Part shown: positions 34,661-47,850 of the stretch, piece after piece
How positions within the stretch are numbered: the first letter of the stretch is position 1
Layout: each line of letters opens with the position of its first letter
Source: Torreya grandis
Lineage: Eukaryota; Streptophyta; Pinopsida; Cupressales; Taxaceae
Assembly: GCA_037957365.1 (NCBI GenBank)
Contig: JARHVA010000250.1
Coordinates: 833,501 to 897,500, forward strand
Length of the DNA stretch: 64,000 nt
Direction: 5' to 3'
The notes under the pieces: generated by a model
Told to the model about the DNA's origin: nothing
The model's database searches: none
The model's input: the letters and a program-made list of their open reading frames with translations, nothing else
Position numbers and translations under genes: made by a program

Positions 34661-36720
34661 ATGAACTTTCTATTTGAAGACAACACTGAGTTTCATTCAA
34701 CAAACATGATGAATTTACCAACCCTCATAGGGTCTCCCATAAGCAGAGTATGGATCCTCTATTGGATGAGAGTAATGCCCATATAACCACTCACACAATG
34801 AACTATGGGACCCCTCCTCATTACTCTTCTCAGTTTAATCCTCTCTTCTCACTTAAATATCAACTTGAATTAGAGTATACCCCTAAAATGCTCTTTTTGA
34901 TCTCTAAATTTCCTCAACATCGAGGAAAGGATCCTTCTACCATTTACCATCTCATGCTTAATGGTCAATCCAAATATCCTCATTCACCTTCTCCCACATT
35001 CTCAAATGGAGTTGGAGGTACTATATTCTTTTATTCTCAACCTCTTCCCTCAATTATGACCCCTTCTCATACCATGACCTCTTTTTATTTAAATTTTTCT
35101 ATCTCCATGCCTAGTATCTCCACTAACATGGTAGGTTATATATATAATGGGCATATCTTAAGACCCACTATTATTAATCCTTTCACTAGTGTATCATTTT
35201 CTACCCAAGGTGAGCATGTTTCTAGTGCTTTTGCTTGACATGCCTTCACTAGTCCATGTTTTTCCACACAAGCAAAATTTACCACTAGTGCCTTACATTA
35301 TAATAGTTCCTCTCAAGCTCTTACCAACACCATTAGTGGTACCCAAGCCACTAATACCAACTCTAATGCTTTAAATAATTCTAACAATTCCAATCAAACC
35401 CACTAAATCTTTTTAAAAACACTTAATCAAATGAATATTTATCAAGCTCATAATACAAATCAAATTATGAGAATGCAAAATCACCTTCTCCATCTTTAAA
35501 CCCACCCTCAACCAATGCCTTGGGGCATGCATAATCAAAATGTTTCCCCACTTTATCTTTGATATTCCCAAGTTAATCTCATCCCTTAATATCCTTTTGT
35601 TAACAAAACCATTAAGCATCTTCAAAATGAGCCTCTTACAACTCAAATTGCTAATATTGATATAAGAGGTATCACCCCTACCATTTCTTATAATGGATCA
35701 ACTAATCCTACCATTCATCTAAAAACATTTATAAATATTTATAAGGATTGGGTCAAATTTAACACCTTTTCTACTACCAATATCCTAGCCAAAACCCTCA
35801 TAGGTGATGCTTTATATTAGTACAACCAACTTAAAACTCATTCTATTACTAGTTTGGAATATTTAGTAAATGCTCTAGTTCAAGAGTTCTAAACTAGTGA
35901 TCTTCTCAATTATAGTTTGGCCCACTTTATAAATTGTAAATAACTTGAAAATAAAATTATGTAAGCTTTTGTTAAATGGTGGAAAACATTATCCAACTAA
36001 TTTGAACACAACATGGATGATGATAATCATTTCCATCTCTTTACCAATGTTATTTTTCCCAAGTTGCAATATCAAGTCCACACTCTCTCTCCATGTACCT
36101 TGGAGGAGGCCATTAACCAAGAAAATATCAAGATTTCCTTAAGCATAAATTAAATCCACCCCAGCCTTTTGTGGGTCCTCCTATCTTACTTAAGAATAAA
36201 AATCATAATGCTACCAATGATGGTGTCACATACTCTTATGACACCATTCACACTATTCACTCTATTTTTCCTAACCAATCCTCAAAACCAACTCCCCCTT
36301 CTTAGAAAAACACCAATCCTCATTTATATTCACCTAAAAACATAAATTTTAACAAACCCATATCCTAAAATTAATAAATAAAATGTCTACCTATGCCTCT
36401 ACCATGATAACTTGATCCCACTCATCTTATGAAATCTTGGTATGATCCTAACAAGTTTTGTTGGTTTTACATTAGTTGGGGTCATTCTAATGAGACCTAT
36501 AGGAATATTCATAATTTAGCTATGTATTTTCTTCTTGGTCCAAATTTTGATAATGATTTAATCATTTGAAAACATCAACAAGCCTGTGCCATTAATTTTA
36601 AGGCTCATAAAACTAATACTTAATCTCAATCCTTGAATCAAGCTAATGCTCATTTGGCGATCTACAAAGACCCTCTTTCTAATCACCAACCTAAAAAAGA
36701 CAACCAAGACAAACCCACCC
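34661..36720 (+). pseudogene. Gypsy A gag
   Basis: Capsid gene of element A. The first candidate ATG is 34661 (MNFLFEDNTEFHST). A frame slip near 34735-34748 leads into the open frame at 34750-35238. The Retrotrans_gag core is at about 35680-36140: ISYNGSTNPTIHLKTF, then IGDALY followed by a stop where Trp is expected, and SITSLEYLVNALVQEF. The knuckle is at 36459-36500 and reads CWFYISWGHSNETYR: the spacing C-x2-C-x4-H-x4-C is kept, but the second and fourth Cys are now Tyr (TGC to TAC, TGT to TAT). Behind it, ACAINFK near 36585 is typical of this gag group. Many stops are of the CAA or CAG to TAA or TAG type. Confidence 0.75.
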
Positions 36721-37379
36721 CTTCCAAAAATAATGTATAAAGTATTTTTGACCTAAATCATAAAGATAATGTGGTTAATATGACTAATATATGAAGGGTG
36801 ATTGATTTAATTGACCCTCAACCTATCTACACTCCATTGTCTCACACATTTTGTATTACCAGGATTCTTCTCCAACTCACTTAAATGAGTTGGGTCAAGA
36901 TGACCTTATAAATTTTTATGATCTAATTCCCAATCCTCCTTTGGATAACACTTCTCATTCTATTTCTACCATCCCTCCATCTTTTATACCTAACATTAAT
37001 GATAATCAAGATTCTATCAACACTTATTATATCGATTCTCAAAACCAACCTAAACCAGCTACTTTATATTCTCAACATAATTTAAAAAATTATTCTAAAC
37101 CTTTCCTTCTTATCAACACAAATTTGAATGCACTTTGGTTCCTCCTTCTTAGGACATCATTCAACATGATGCACTTATTTCTAACAACCTTCTTATGGGT
37201 TATGATGAGTGGGATCCCATCATGGAACTCACTAATCTCCCATATCAAATTCCATTCCTTAATATTATGAGGACATCTCCACATCATTAAAACCATATTT
37301 TGAAACTCTTATTAAAAATTAACATCCCTCATCCTCCTCTATTAGGATGTCAAGCAACCTTATTTAGATCTAAACATAG
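36721..37379 (+). pseudogene. Gag-protease linker of gypsy A
   Basis: Coding-like sequence with an open stretch at 36851-37270 in a non-matching frame. It contains acidic and Asn/Pro-rich segments (DLIPNPPLDN). No domain is recognised. In Tat-type elements a long, poorly conserved linker joins gag and protease. Confidence 0.45.
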
Positions 37380-37900
37380 CATATTGTAAAAATGTGAAGA
37401 GATTTCCACTCATGTTGATGAAATAATAGACACTTATCTTTCTTTAAAATTTCTTATCACTTATATTATTCTCAATGAGATTTTTATTTATGAAGATGAT
37501 CCTCCTCTATTCATTAGTGTCCAAATTGGTAATATCCAAGTTAAGCCTGCCTTGATTGATGAGGGTTCTAGTACTTGTGTTACCTCTCTCAATTTTATCA
37601 AAACCTTTGGATATTCTGAATGAAATCTTAAGTCTACATGAAACACATGTCAAGGATATGATCAAAGGTAAATGCCTCATTTTGTTTATGTGTGGTTTCC
37701 CATTACCATCCTACCTATCACCATTTATGTGAAGGTGATGATATTTAACTTTCCTTTATCTTATAACATCTTGCTTGGTAGGTTGTGGACTCACCATATA
37801 AGATCTATTGCTTCTTCTACCTACCAATGCATTAAATTCCCTGAAAATGGAGACATATATAGGATTTATGGTGACACTAACCCTTATAATTTATAATAAT
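37380..37900 (+). pseudogene. Gypsy A aspartic protease
   Basis: The retropepsin domain processes the polyprotein. FISVQIGNIQVKPALIDEGS at 37510-37569 contains the active-site triad position (D-x-G-S, here D-E-G) after the usual hydrophobic run. After stops and a frame slip, the second half SYNILLGRLWTHHIRSIAS (37759-37818) matches the conserved F/Y-N-I-L-L-G-R-P-W...H block, with Pro changed to Leu. Then come YQCIKFPENGD and a stop at 37894. Confidence 0.75.
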
Positions 37901-39480
37901 TCTAAGACTATGGTTTATTTAAGATTATTATTCTTAAACCTTTGCCTAGTGTTCCATTCCATGAGTCTCAATACTTCAACTTTCCTATCAATTCCACTAG
38001 AGGTTATAATGATCCTACCAAACACATCAGGAAAATTCCTCCTAACCTCTTAGATTCTGATGATGATACCTTTTTGAGATCAATATACAGATTAAAACTT
38101 TTGATCTCTCACCTCATCTCATCTTTCAGCTTCCTACTTCTTTGTAGCCTCATTTTTACAAACCTCCTTATGATGATATTCTTGTTATCTTGACTAAGAC
38201 TTGACATTCTATTCATAATGCTTCATCAAATGACAAAGTCATCTCTATGTGAATCATTGATATTCACACACTTGAATATGATGATGTTTATTCCTTTGAT
38301 GATCCATTATTAGGTGGTCTTGTTTAGGCCCCTGATGCTAAGATTATGTGTTATTGTTCTTCTTTATTTTAGTCTTTTTATGTATCTTCCCTATTCAATC
38401 ATTTATAGTTCCTAATTTTAGTATTTTTCCTCTTTATCATAGGGTAAGTATGGTGATGACACCTCCAATTTTTTAGGAAAATTTTAGGAGTATTATCATG
38501 TATCATGTCATGACTAGGCCTTATTGCTTTGCTAGTTACCCTGGCCGTTATAGCCTACTTATCCCTGAGATGCATGTGACCCTTATTTATCCTTGTATAG
38601 AACCCACCCCTCCCTCTATAAAGCCCACTATATTTAATCCCATTTATTCTCCTACTATAGTTGAGACTATTATTTCTCTTGCTTTAGGTAAGTCTCTCCT
38701 TAATTCTGATTCCATTGCTCCTTCCATTGAGCTGAATCTTGTTCCTTCCCCACCGTCACCTTCTCTTGGTGATGGTTTAAATATTTTACCTTAGATGGAT
38801 TTATTTCCCACCAAATGGGTTAATGAGCCTTCCCAATATTCTTCTACTCCTATTACACCTCCTCTTATGATTTCTTCTAATAAGCCTACTCACAGGCATA
38901 TATATTACTTTCATGATATAGATAACCATTCTTCCATGCATCATCATAAGCTACGATAATATATTGATACTTTGTGTCCTTCTACCTATAAATATTTATA
39001 TAAATCAATAACTCCCTCAAAGGTACTACCTAAGTATATGCCTAAGTATGGAGAGGTGTATTTTATTTAGTACCAATATGACACCCATCACACCAATCAT
39101 TTCTTCATCTTTCAACAACACCTTAAAAATCACCTTATAACTATTCTCACCCCTTTTTCATTCCTCCCATAGGTTGTTATCATAACAAGGCTCCCCATTA
39201 TTCTCCTATGCTTTAACCTCCTATGGTTCCATTCCCTCCCGTGGTCCCTTTTTCACCTCTTATTTATCCACCCATGAATCCTTCACCTATGGACGTTCCC
39301 TCACTTGTGGATCCTTCTCCACTTGTGAGTCCCTCACCTATGGATCCTTCCCCAACAAATATTCTTGCATCTCCCATATAGTCCACTCCTATGCATTCTT
39401 CTAATCATCCCTTGCCTAATATCTCTCCTCATCAAAATCTATCCAACATTCCTACCTTTTTTATTGATTAGATTAGATGA
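37901..39480 (+). pseudogene. Pro/Ser-rich spacer after the gypsy A protease
   Basis: Coding-like but poorly conserved. The frame at 38498-38794 is open (98 codons), and at 39270-39420 a tandem PSPMDP / PSPLVSPS repeat is encoded. This corresponds to the region before RT in Tat-type polyproteins. RT, RNase H and integrase that should follow are absent, so the end near 39480 is a deletion junction or nearby. Confidence 0.45.
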
Positions 39481-41599
39481 TAAGTATTTTCCTAGTTTTC
39501 ATTGAAGATAGATGAGACATTAGAATTTTTTCACCTCTAACTTCATAAAGATATATTTTATGTTACGGATAATGTGTATGGGCATATATATTAGTATTTA
39601 TGAACACATTCATGGTGTTTTTTACATTTTCATTTGGATTGGATGTGTTCTCTAATATTATCTTTATCTATTTGTTATATCATTTGACATTGTGTCAAAT
39701 TCTTATTTATCTTACATGGTGACTTTACTTTTGCACTCTATATATTGCTTATATTTTCATTTACATTTGAATATAGATGTTTTCTTTATCATTACTTTCT
39801 TTTTCTCTTGAGTTTCTTTATTTAAAGTTCTAATTTTTTTCCTCATAATTATTTTATTTATTATCTCTTTTTTCATGGATAATTATCATTGTGACTTGGT
39901 TATACACACCTGGTTCCATTTAGTCATTCCATTTTTTCCATGTGATTAACTAGCAAACAATTAATCTCATTATATTCTAATTTTAATGGCCCACTTTGGA
40001 TATCCTTTATTTCCTTTTCAAAAACTAAGAATATATATGGTTGATACTTGAGATAACATATTGGTTCATTATTAAGCCTAAGTGTCCTAGTCAGTCTTCT
40101 CTTTGGTTACTTAGCTTCCTTTAGCCTAAAACTACAACTCATTCATGTGTATCACTCTATATCTCATGATTTTCATTCCAAGTCTATATGGAGGATCAAT
40201 ATTAAAAATACTTAAAAACATTCAAAATCCAAAATCATTTAACAAAATACAATGATAACAGAAGACAAAAAAATTACAAAATTCTTAAAATTTAAATCAC
40301 ACTAAAAGACACAATTCAAAGCACAGTTCCTTCTTATAGTCAAATCTCAAACTCCATAGTTGGAATCATGATATAATTGAGGTCCATTGTCGTATGATAG
40401 GCTAGTAGATTATAAAATGGGAATAAAAAAATATTTTAGTGCTACCTAATTTCTCATGCAAGTACCCAATCTTTGTAGTGGACTGGTGGCACTATAAGGG
40501 GTCTTGAGGAATGGGAAACATATCATGGGAAGGTAGGTCCATTTTAATTTTATTTTACCATCTACCTTCATAAATTGATCTTAGTATCATTCTTATTTAC
40601 CTAAAAATCTTTGTGTCTATAGCGAATAGGTTTTCTTTGTACATTGATGGTCACCAATCACTTAATGTCTTCTCATGTCCTTCGTATACCTTTTGTCTCC
40701 TAAGATCTTCTCATAAGACACCTAAGTCATGATTTTTAAATTTCTCATATTTCCTCTTGAGAAATAATTTTTAGTTCACTAATCACTCCCTTATGGATTC
40801 CATTTGTGAATTGCATTGTAAGACCATGGATAGGACCTAGCCTTCCTCACAAATTACCATAATTTCACCTTCCTAATACCAATATCCTTTGTTACCAGAT
40901 TTTCACAATTATTCCACCTCATTGGTGTTACTTTTGTGAGTTTTAGTGTAATAACATAGATAAAAACTGGCCTTCCTCACAAAATTTTCCAATAATCTAA
41001 GTCACAATTAAAATTATATGTGTCAAATATGAAATAGGATGTGATCGATCATGAAGTTACACATCATTGACATGCTTCCCAGCTTGATTTAGTACATTTT
41101 ATGTTTAATTCATTTCTCTTGCACTTTTATCTTATTATTTTATGATTGCATGTAAGAATCTAACCATTTCTTTAATTCTTTTATACTTCTCATCTTGAAT
41201 TAGTGTGATAAATTTAAGACCAAATTTTGCCAATTTTATTTTTCTCTTATACTTCCCAATTTGATTTAGTACGATTGATTGATTTAATTGATTTTGTTTT
41301 TATACCATTTTTCCTTTCACATGCTTTCCACTTTATTACATTACTTTGATACTCCCCAATGTGATTTAGTGTGATTTTATTTGTTTTAATTTGGTACCAA
41401 TTTTTGGTTTAAAAATAAACTTTTTACCATCTTATTTTACCACCCTTTTGGTTCTTTATACTTTGTTATTTTCTTGTTATTACACATTTCCCAACATGAA
41501 ATAGTGTGTAGTACATTTTTATTGATTATAATTTACCAAGCTATTTTTTGCCTATTTATTTTTAACCATGCATGTGTTCTACATAATGTTAGATAAGAA
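39481..41599 (+). other. Gypsy A 3' non-coding region with two kinds of tandem repeat
   Basis: Units built on CATGGATAGGACC...GCCTTCCTCAC occur at about 40828 and 40950. Units of about 85 bp built on CTTCCCAATTTGATTTAGTA occur at about 41088, 41187, 41263, 41353 and 41490. The segment 40440-40560 recurs inverted at 51465-51560 in element C, so it belongs to the family. No gene was seen. Confidence 0.55.
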
Positions 41600-43570
41600 A
41601 CCACAAATCATATATTTACCATAACATATACAACAAATAGCTGAATATATGTGCTAGAATGAAATATATCCAAACATCCATAACCAAAACCATAATGTAA
41701 ACATATACAACCAACATCTAAATCCAAAAATGAGACATCTCTATATATATCATGAGTTTTAGTACAAAAATACAACCATATACAAATCTCCAGATCTATG
41801 GTTGGGCCCCATATTTCCCATTTCATGGCCTAGCCATGCTACCCATAGATGCCTTGATCTAGCTCCTCTAAATTAAACATTGTAAAGAGGTTGTTCAAGA
41901 TCTCAATCTTGATATCTACCCCTATAGATGAGCCACCTAAACTTGTACCTATGACATTTGGGCCAGGGTTACTATATGTGTCACTCTCTCTTGATCCTAT
42001 ACCTATGTCATATGGGATAGGGTTGTTATGTATCACTCTCTCCTGGGCTTGTACCTATCTCATCTATGTCATGGTAGATAGATGCACAACTCTATCCTTA
42101 GATAGGACCTATCATGCCCATGCCTTTCCTATAATCACATCTATTGATGGTTATGTCCCCTCTTTTTTGTGATTTCAACTACCTCATGACCTTTCTAGAT
42201 AATCTAAACTAGCTCACCTGAGTTGGGGTAGATGGTACCCTGAGATCCTCCAGTGCAGTGGGGTCGTACATCATCAGTGCCTTATCTAAGATATCATGGA
42301 GTGTTCCCCTCACTATGGACCCCCTCTAATTTCTTAATCCTCTAACACACCTATAAAAACCAAATTAGATATATATTAGATCAGTGATATATCTCAAAAT
42401 ATATCTATCTTTAATCTATCTCAAATAAACTTAAGTAAAAATTTAACCCTTTTTACATGTATGTGTGTCGACTACTACTATCTCACTATCTGTGTGACTG
42501 CTGAGAATGATTTCCCCATTATTTCATCCTCCAAAAAACTCATCTATAGGTCATTTCCTAGAAAAAATCCTATATTTTCCTCTTATACCCATCTTAGGTT
42601 ATACTTGAGTGGTCTCTCTATAACTTAGATTTATCTTAGACCATCTAATGGGTCATCTAAGATGTCTACTATCTCTACCCTCTCTAGTTGTTTCTACCTC
42701 TATTGATGTCATGTCCATAGTGTTCATTATCATCTAATTATGGTAATATAAATGGTCCCTCTAGTACTCTTACCTCTGTAGCTATCTCATCTCACTCTAT
42801 TACCTACCACGCTCAACCCATCAATGGTCTGTCACGTCGTGACCTAAGTATTGGCCTAGCAACTAGTGGCCCTAGTATTTTTCTCCCCCATGGATCTCTC
42901 ACATGCATGGCCCAAAAGGTAGACACCACTATCACTTCCATCAAGTAAGGCAATCCCATCTATCTTGGTACTCATTTCACTAGTTATGGATATATTTATT
43001 AGGTATAGTGCCCTATCACCTCTGTCTATGCTAAAGCTAGTACCACTATCTCCTAGATAGGCCATATCATAACAATGTACCTATATGGATACCATAAAAT
43101 ATCCACTCATCTCACTATCTACAACATTGGATGGTGGGGCATGGCCCATGCTACCTAGTCCTATCTCCATCTCTAAACCTGAGGTAACCTATCATTGATT
43201 ACATGGGGAACCTTTCATATATCCATGATGTCAATAATATAATTGGTCCCATTGACTTCTACCCTCTAGACACCACTCCATACATGTCATGTACAATTTA
43301 TACCCAAATGAAAGATCCCATGTCATATAACACCCTCTTCTCTAATATCATCTAGCTCAAGGGTATCACAAATAATGGTACCTTACCATCCAACTTATGG
43401 CACAACACCCATGCTATAATAGGTCCTATCACATCATTCTAGATATCTAGAATCTATGAAGAATATACATTTTACATATATGCTTATCTTCTAAAACTAT
43501 CACTTTTCAGTTATTTTTTGCACTAACTTCTACATGTTCACCTAATGTTCTTTAAATTTGGATGCCTTCA
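41600..43570 (-). pseudogene. Antisense coding remnant in gypsy A 3' region
   Basis: I do not recognise a domain. On the minus strand several fragments are open: 43065-42856 (AYLGDSGTSFSIDRGDRALY), 42036-41839 (GPNVIGTSLGGSSIGVDIKI) and 41826-41608. They are Gly/Ser/Asp-rich. Hexamer-type ATAGG motifs at 41990-42110 resemble, in inverse, those at 7831-8010 in the antisense PMD gene of element E. Position and polarity between pol and the 3' LTR fit the known antisense ORF of Tat-lineage elements. The PMD signatures themselves are not visible, and C lacks a comparable stretch. Confidence 0.35.
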
Positions 43571-43749
43571 CTTCTATTATAGTCTCCTTCTCTATCTACA
43601 ACACTAAGGTAAGTAAAGGTATGTGTTTTTTAATTCTATAATTTTATTTATCTTATTTTTTACTTACTATACTTAGCATCAACATTATATGTTATCATGT
43701 TTTATTCTTGAATCACCATCCTATGTTGCACTCACATGACACGTGATGA

Positions 43750-43766
43750 GCTTTGATTGGGGCATA
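43750..43766 (+). other. Gypsy A polypurine region
   Basis: GCTTTGATTGGGGCATA precedes the 3' LTR start. The equivalent in C (minus strand of 50276-50292) is CTTCAAGTGGGGAATA, a better purine tract, so the A copy has decayed. Confidence 0.5.
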
Positions 43767-44919
43767 TGTATACACATAATATTTTTAAAATTTTATTGAC
43801 TACTAACACTTTATATCTTTTAAGAACCCATTTAATCTCAATCTCTCTAATTTCATGCCTTAAGGGGTGTACTGAGAAAGGGGTGGGCATACCATTGGTG
43901 CTTTGTAGGATTTTTATCCCCTTTTCCACTTGTTATCAACACACTTGTCTCCTAAAAACATTATACCTAAGCTTATTATTCTCTATTTTTTCATTTCTAT
44001 TCATTATATAAATTTTATCCTCCTATTCTTCATCTTAATCCCATTTTATTAGTCATCTATATTAGGTTGACTGGGTCAATCATGTATAGTTTTGGGTGAT
44101 TTTCACCTAGGAACTAGTTTGTCTGTTAGTTGACCTAGCTCATGACCTAGTGAATAATTATCTAAAATTGTGCTAGGTTTATTGGGTCAACCCTATCAGC
44201 TAGGATTTTTGGAAGGGTTTAGCGTAAAATCCACCTATATATACAAGTTCATTTCACCATTGTTTAGAGAAGAGAAGAGGAAGTAATCATCTAACTATTA
44301 GCCATTTTACATGAGGATCAAGCTTATGGTTTCATACTTTATTTTTGGAAATGGATCTTGTCTTATGGAGAATTATTTTGGATTCATTAATTGGATTTAA
44401 TCCTTACATACCAAAATAATCTCTTGCAAAGCACCTTGGCTGAGGGAGAGATTGAGGCTCGATAGGTTCATCTTCAAAGGTAAGTATTCTTAACTTTGTT
44501 ACTCCTTTGTAAGATTAAATAGATATGAATTTTTACTTATCTTCCATGCATTAGGATTATGTATACATTGATGTGAGTATATGTCTCTTATGCATGTTTA
44601 ATTTTATTATTTATAAGCCCCACTTTGTGCCATAAGCATTGGTGAGCACTAGATTAGATTTACATTACTTGTTGTTAGTTTAGTGAGATATCAAAACACA
44701 ATACTCCCTTAGGATTATTGATTGAATATGTTTTATTGGAGTCTTTGCAATCCTCCCTATCATAGTGTATTGTGGTAAGAGATACCCTAATCAAGTTTGT
44801 AGATCCCCATATTGGTCATGTTCTTGTATAATAAATGTGTCCCTAATCAGAATTGTATGGTATGATCTATCTTCTCTGAGTTAGGATTTATTTATAGACA
44901 TGATGCATTTTTAATTACA
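43767..44919 (+). repeat. Gypsy A 3' LTR
   Basis: Collinear with 15441-16620, from TGTATACACATAATATTT to GCATTTTTAATTACA. It is followed directly by element B integrase sequence on the other strand. Confidence 0.85.
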
Positions 44920-46290
44920 CATAATATAGACCTAGCTAATTGGCCTCAACTTACCTTTATTTTTGTGTTTAGAATTGGTATTCTTTTGAATTTATTTAGC
45001 ACTAAATCAATAACTTAAAACTCCCTACGAAGAATACATTTTTTATAATTATTATTTAGCCAATTTTCATAGACTCTCAAATGGTCTAATGCAACTAACA
45101 TTTTCTCATCCAAGAGCTCTAGATATTGTAGTTTTTCAACTCTATTATATTCATCATCAATGATATTCTACAAGGAAATGTATAGAGAGGGAAAATTTAT
45201 CTCTATAGGGATAATAGACTCAGAACCAAAGACTAAGGAGTATGTTTTGGCTAATGTAGGTGTGAAAATACTAGTATAGTAATCCCATAAGGTTGGGAAT
45301 AATTAAAAGTGATAATAATAACTAGAGTCATTAATAATATTCTTAATAATATTAACAATGGTTTTATTTGATGCTTTGGCTTGGTTGTTAACTTAAGGAA
45401 AATAGGGCATGGACCTTTTTATGTTTAATAAAAATATTGGAATAAAGGGCCTTCATGTATTTATTCTTAAATGATCTACCATGATTAGATACAATAGTGG
45501 AGGGAAAGCCATAGAATCAGATGAGATGGAAATAAATTAATTTTCAAATCTACTTGTCAATTGCGTAAGCAAGGAGAATGTCCTCTATACACTTAGTAAA
45601 ATATTTCATAGTAGTGAGGATATGCTTGTGGCCATCAAATGAAATGGGATTTATTTTCCCTATCACTATTAATTTGACAAGAAATGCATTTTTTACATAT
45701 TTTCAAGCATTTGTCTTTATTATTTGCCAATAATACCCTGTCTAAAGAAGTTTGTTGGAAAGGACCATACCATTGGTGTGGGCCCCAAAAATTCCTTTAT
45801 GTGCATCTTTAAATGCTAATTTAGATCCTCCTAAATTCAAATAAAAAATCAACATTACATCATAGGCTCTATAATAGATTGTATTACCAAGTACGGTATA
45901 ACATGAATCATTATGAAAGAAGTCCTTAAGTTGGTTATATGATAAGTTAGTAGGAATAATTTGGTCTTAGATATAGTTGCATAGGTTTTAATACCAAGAG
46001 AGATCATGATCATAAATATCAAATACCATATCATATCTAGCCATACATGAGTGGGTTGAATAAGGTTCTAAATGAGAAATTGATACTCTTTAGCATTGTT
46101 GGATATTACTATCATGGGCCCATTGGTTGTCATTACATCAGTAGATCTATTGTTGACATGTGGTATCTTCTTAAACTAAATAGTATCAAAATGTCATTTG
46201 AGGTTGTAAAAAATACTCTTGTTAGGTATAAGATTCTCATATCAAGTTTGGTATTGGTCTGTATCTTTATTTAATCAATTAGGAATCCCC
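44920..46290 (-). pseudogene. Integrase of gypsy element B (right part)
   Basis: Read downward on the minus strand. The HHCC zinc-finger remnant YVKKCISCQ with GYYW nearby is at 45780-45670. The core follows at 45660-45380: SFDGHKHILTTMKYFTK, where the first catalytic Asp of the usual T-D-Y-F-T-K is lost, then FPSTIVSNHGRSFKNKYMKA near 45490, where the second catalytic Asp of S-D-N-G is Asn (GAT to AAT). After a frame slip SLVFGS and PIEINFPSLYIS follow, then LLDEK and DHLRVYENWLN near 45115-45045. The last residues read LGPYY-like at 44935-44924, where element A interrupts. The final block is at 15435-15330. Confidence 0.8.
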
Positions 46291-46530
46291 ATATAACATT
46301 AATAGTTGAATGTTCCATTGTATGGTAAGATGGAGTCCTACAATGAGTGCCTCATATTCAACCATATTGTTGGTGATTGAAATTTAATGTGAAATGAATT
46401 GTGAATTATATCCCCTTGATGTGTGATGATAAAAATATCAACTCTAGGTCCATGAGATGTGATTGAATAATCAAAGTATAATTTCCATTGTTTAGATTCA
46501 ATAGGCACTTCTTCCATGGTTAATATTGAC
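46291..46530 (-). pseudogene. RNase H of gypsy element B
   Basis: The minus strand reads QWKLYFDYSITSHGPRVDIF, then QGDIIHNSFHIKFQSP. This matches the start of the second, archaeal-type RNase H of Tat-lineage elements (W-x-L-x-F-D-G-S/A...G-A-G), with the Gly after Asp and the G-A-G altered. It lies between RT and integrase, as expected. Confidence 0.7.
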
Positions 46531-47850
46531 TCATCTAAGAAATTAAATATGAGGGGCTTAGTATCAATAAAAAGAGATTAATAAAGTTGATATACAATAA
46601 ATTTACCATTAATATCCTTTTTATTTTGATACTCATCATCAAATTCACTTAGCAACATTTCCCACTTATCTATGTCACCTATTAAAAATTGTCTTAGATA
46701 ATAGATATTTGAGGGGATCAATATTGGCTATAACAATGACATTTATATTTACATGTAGTGATGTGAATTTGGGAAGTGAACACCATTGATATAAAATATT
46801 TTTCAATTGGTGAATAATTTATTTCATTATCTACACATGTCTGAATCAAATAGTAGACTATGTGCTCCTTGTCATGTTTATCATGATAAGCCAAAAGTTC
46901 CCCCAATGCATGTTATGTTTCTAATATGTGTAGGAGCAATGGGATACCTAGTGTAGGTGGGGTATCTACTAGTGTATTGGATAAATAGGTCTTCTACTCT
47001 TTAAAATATTATTGACAACATGTACCCCAATGAAATGTGACGCCTTTCTTTAGAATGTGAGTAAGAGGATGAGATCGATCTACCAACTATGAAATGAACT
47101 AGTGAATAGATTGAATCTTTCCCTATAGACTACAAAGCTAATTTATATTAGAGTGAGGGAATTTTAATAATAATTTTGACCTTATTAGGATCAACTTTGA
47201 TGCATCTACATGATACAATAAACCCTATAAATTTCCTAGAAGTGACACTAAATATACATTTTTTAAGATTAAGGTGTACTTTATATTCATGAATTATTTC
47301 AAAGATTCATTATAAAACTTCAAGATGTCCAGCATGTGTCTTTAATTTGGATAATATGTCATCAACAATATCTTACATCTGTCATGGAATATTACATTCA
47401 TGGCATGTTAGTTAGTTGAACTAGCATTTTTCAAGTCAAATGTCATGACTTATAATAAAATGCCCCCCATAGAGTGGTGAACATAATTTTGTGTTGGTTT
47501 TTAGGTGAAATATTTACCTGATTATATCCCAAGAATCCATCCATGAGGTAAAAAATATTTTATCCTATTGTTGAGTTAACTATCATGTCTATATTCATCA
47601 AAGGGAATTGATCCTTAGGGCATGCTTTATTGATATCTCTAAAATTAGTGCATAATTAAATTCCATGTGGTTTATTGATGAATATAAAAATGTGTGAAAT
47701 CCACTTTGAATAATGAAGTGGTCTAATGAAACTTGCTCCCAATAGTTTTTTAATTATTTTTTAACCAAGATATCAATATGTGGATGCCTTTTCTATAGCT
47801 TTTGTTTGATTAGTTTGGTATTTGAATGCACAACAAGATGATATACCATT
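46531..47850 (-). pseudogene. Reverse transcriptase of gypsy element B
   Basis: On the minus strand the RT begins near 47850 with VKQKL...HPHIDILVKK. KACPKDQFPLMNIDMI (47640-47590), the strongly conserved N-K-A-C-P-K-D block, comes next, then FLGYNQVNISPKNQHK and FTTLWGAFYY (47550-47450). The active site is IVDDIL at 47369-47352 (Y-V-D-D with the Tyr lost by a frame slip). KKCIFSVTSRKFIGFIVS follows near 47260-47210. The connection/RNase H part is open at 46906-46718: GELLAYHDKHDKEHIVYY, then NEINYSPIEKYF. Lineage: Tat-like by motif similarity. Many TAA/TAG codons stand where Gln or Trp is expected. Confidence 0.85.

Larger units (their letters stand above)
15441..44919 (+). mobile_element. 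Ty3/gypsy element A (Tat-like), carrying a CACTA insertion
   Basis: Direct LTRs lie at 15441-16620 and 43767-44919. The internal region holds gag, a zinc knuckle and protease in order, then a Pro/Ser-rich spacer, but no RT, RNase H or integrase. The 3' region has tandem repeats and an opposite-strand coding remnant. Target duplication is ACATA at 15436-15440 and 44919-44923 (CATA if the LTR is taken to end ...TACA). Without the nested CACTA the element is about 13.2 kb, a size typical of the large Tat/Ogre group. LTR divergence is plain to the eye, so it is older than the copia element. The nesting within B is proven by the split integrase frame. Confidence 0.85.

Noticed and set aside
34750..35646. 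Short frames overlapping gag in other frames and on the minus strand (35189-35374, 35413-35646)
   Set aside because: They are shadows of the gag reading frame, which has the Retrotrans_gag pattern.
43732..44011. Opposed frames of 65 and 84 codons at the gypsy A 3' LTR
   Set aside because: They cover the polypurine region and LTR start; the same stretch in the 5' LTR is not open.
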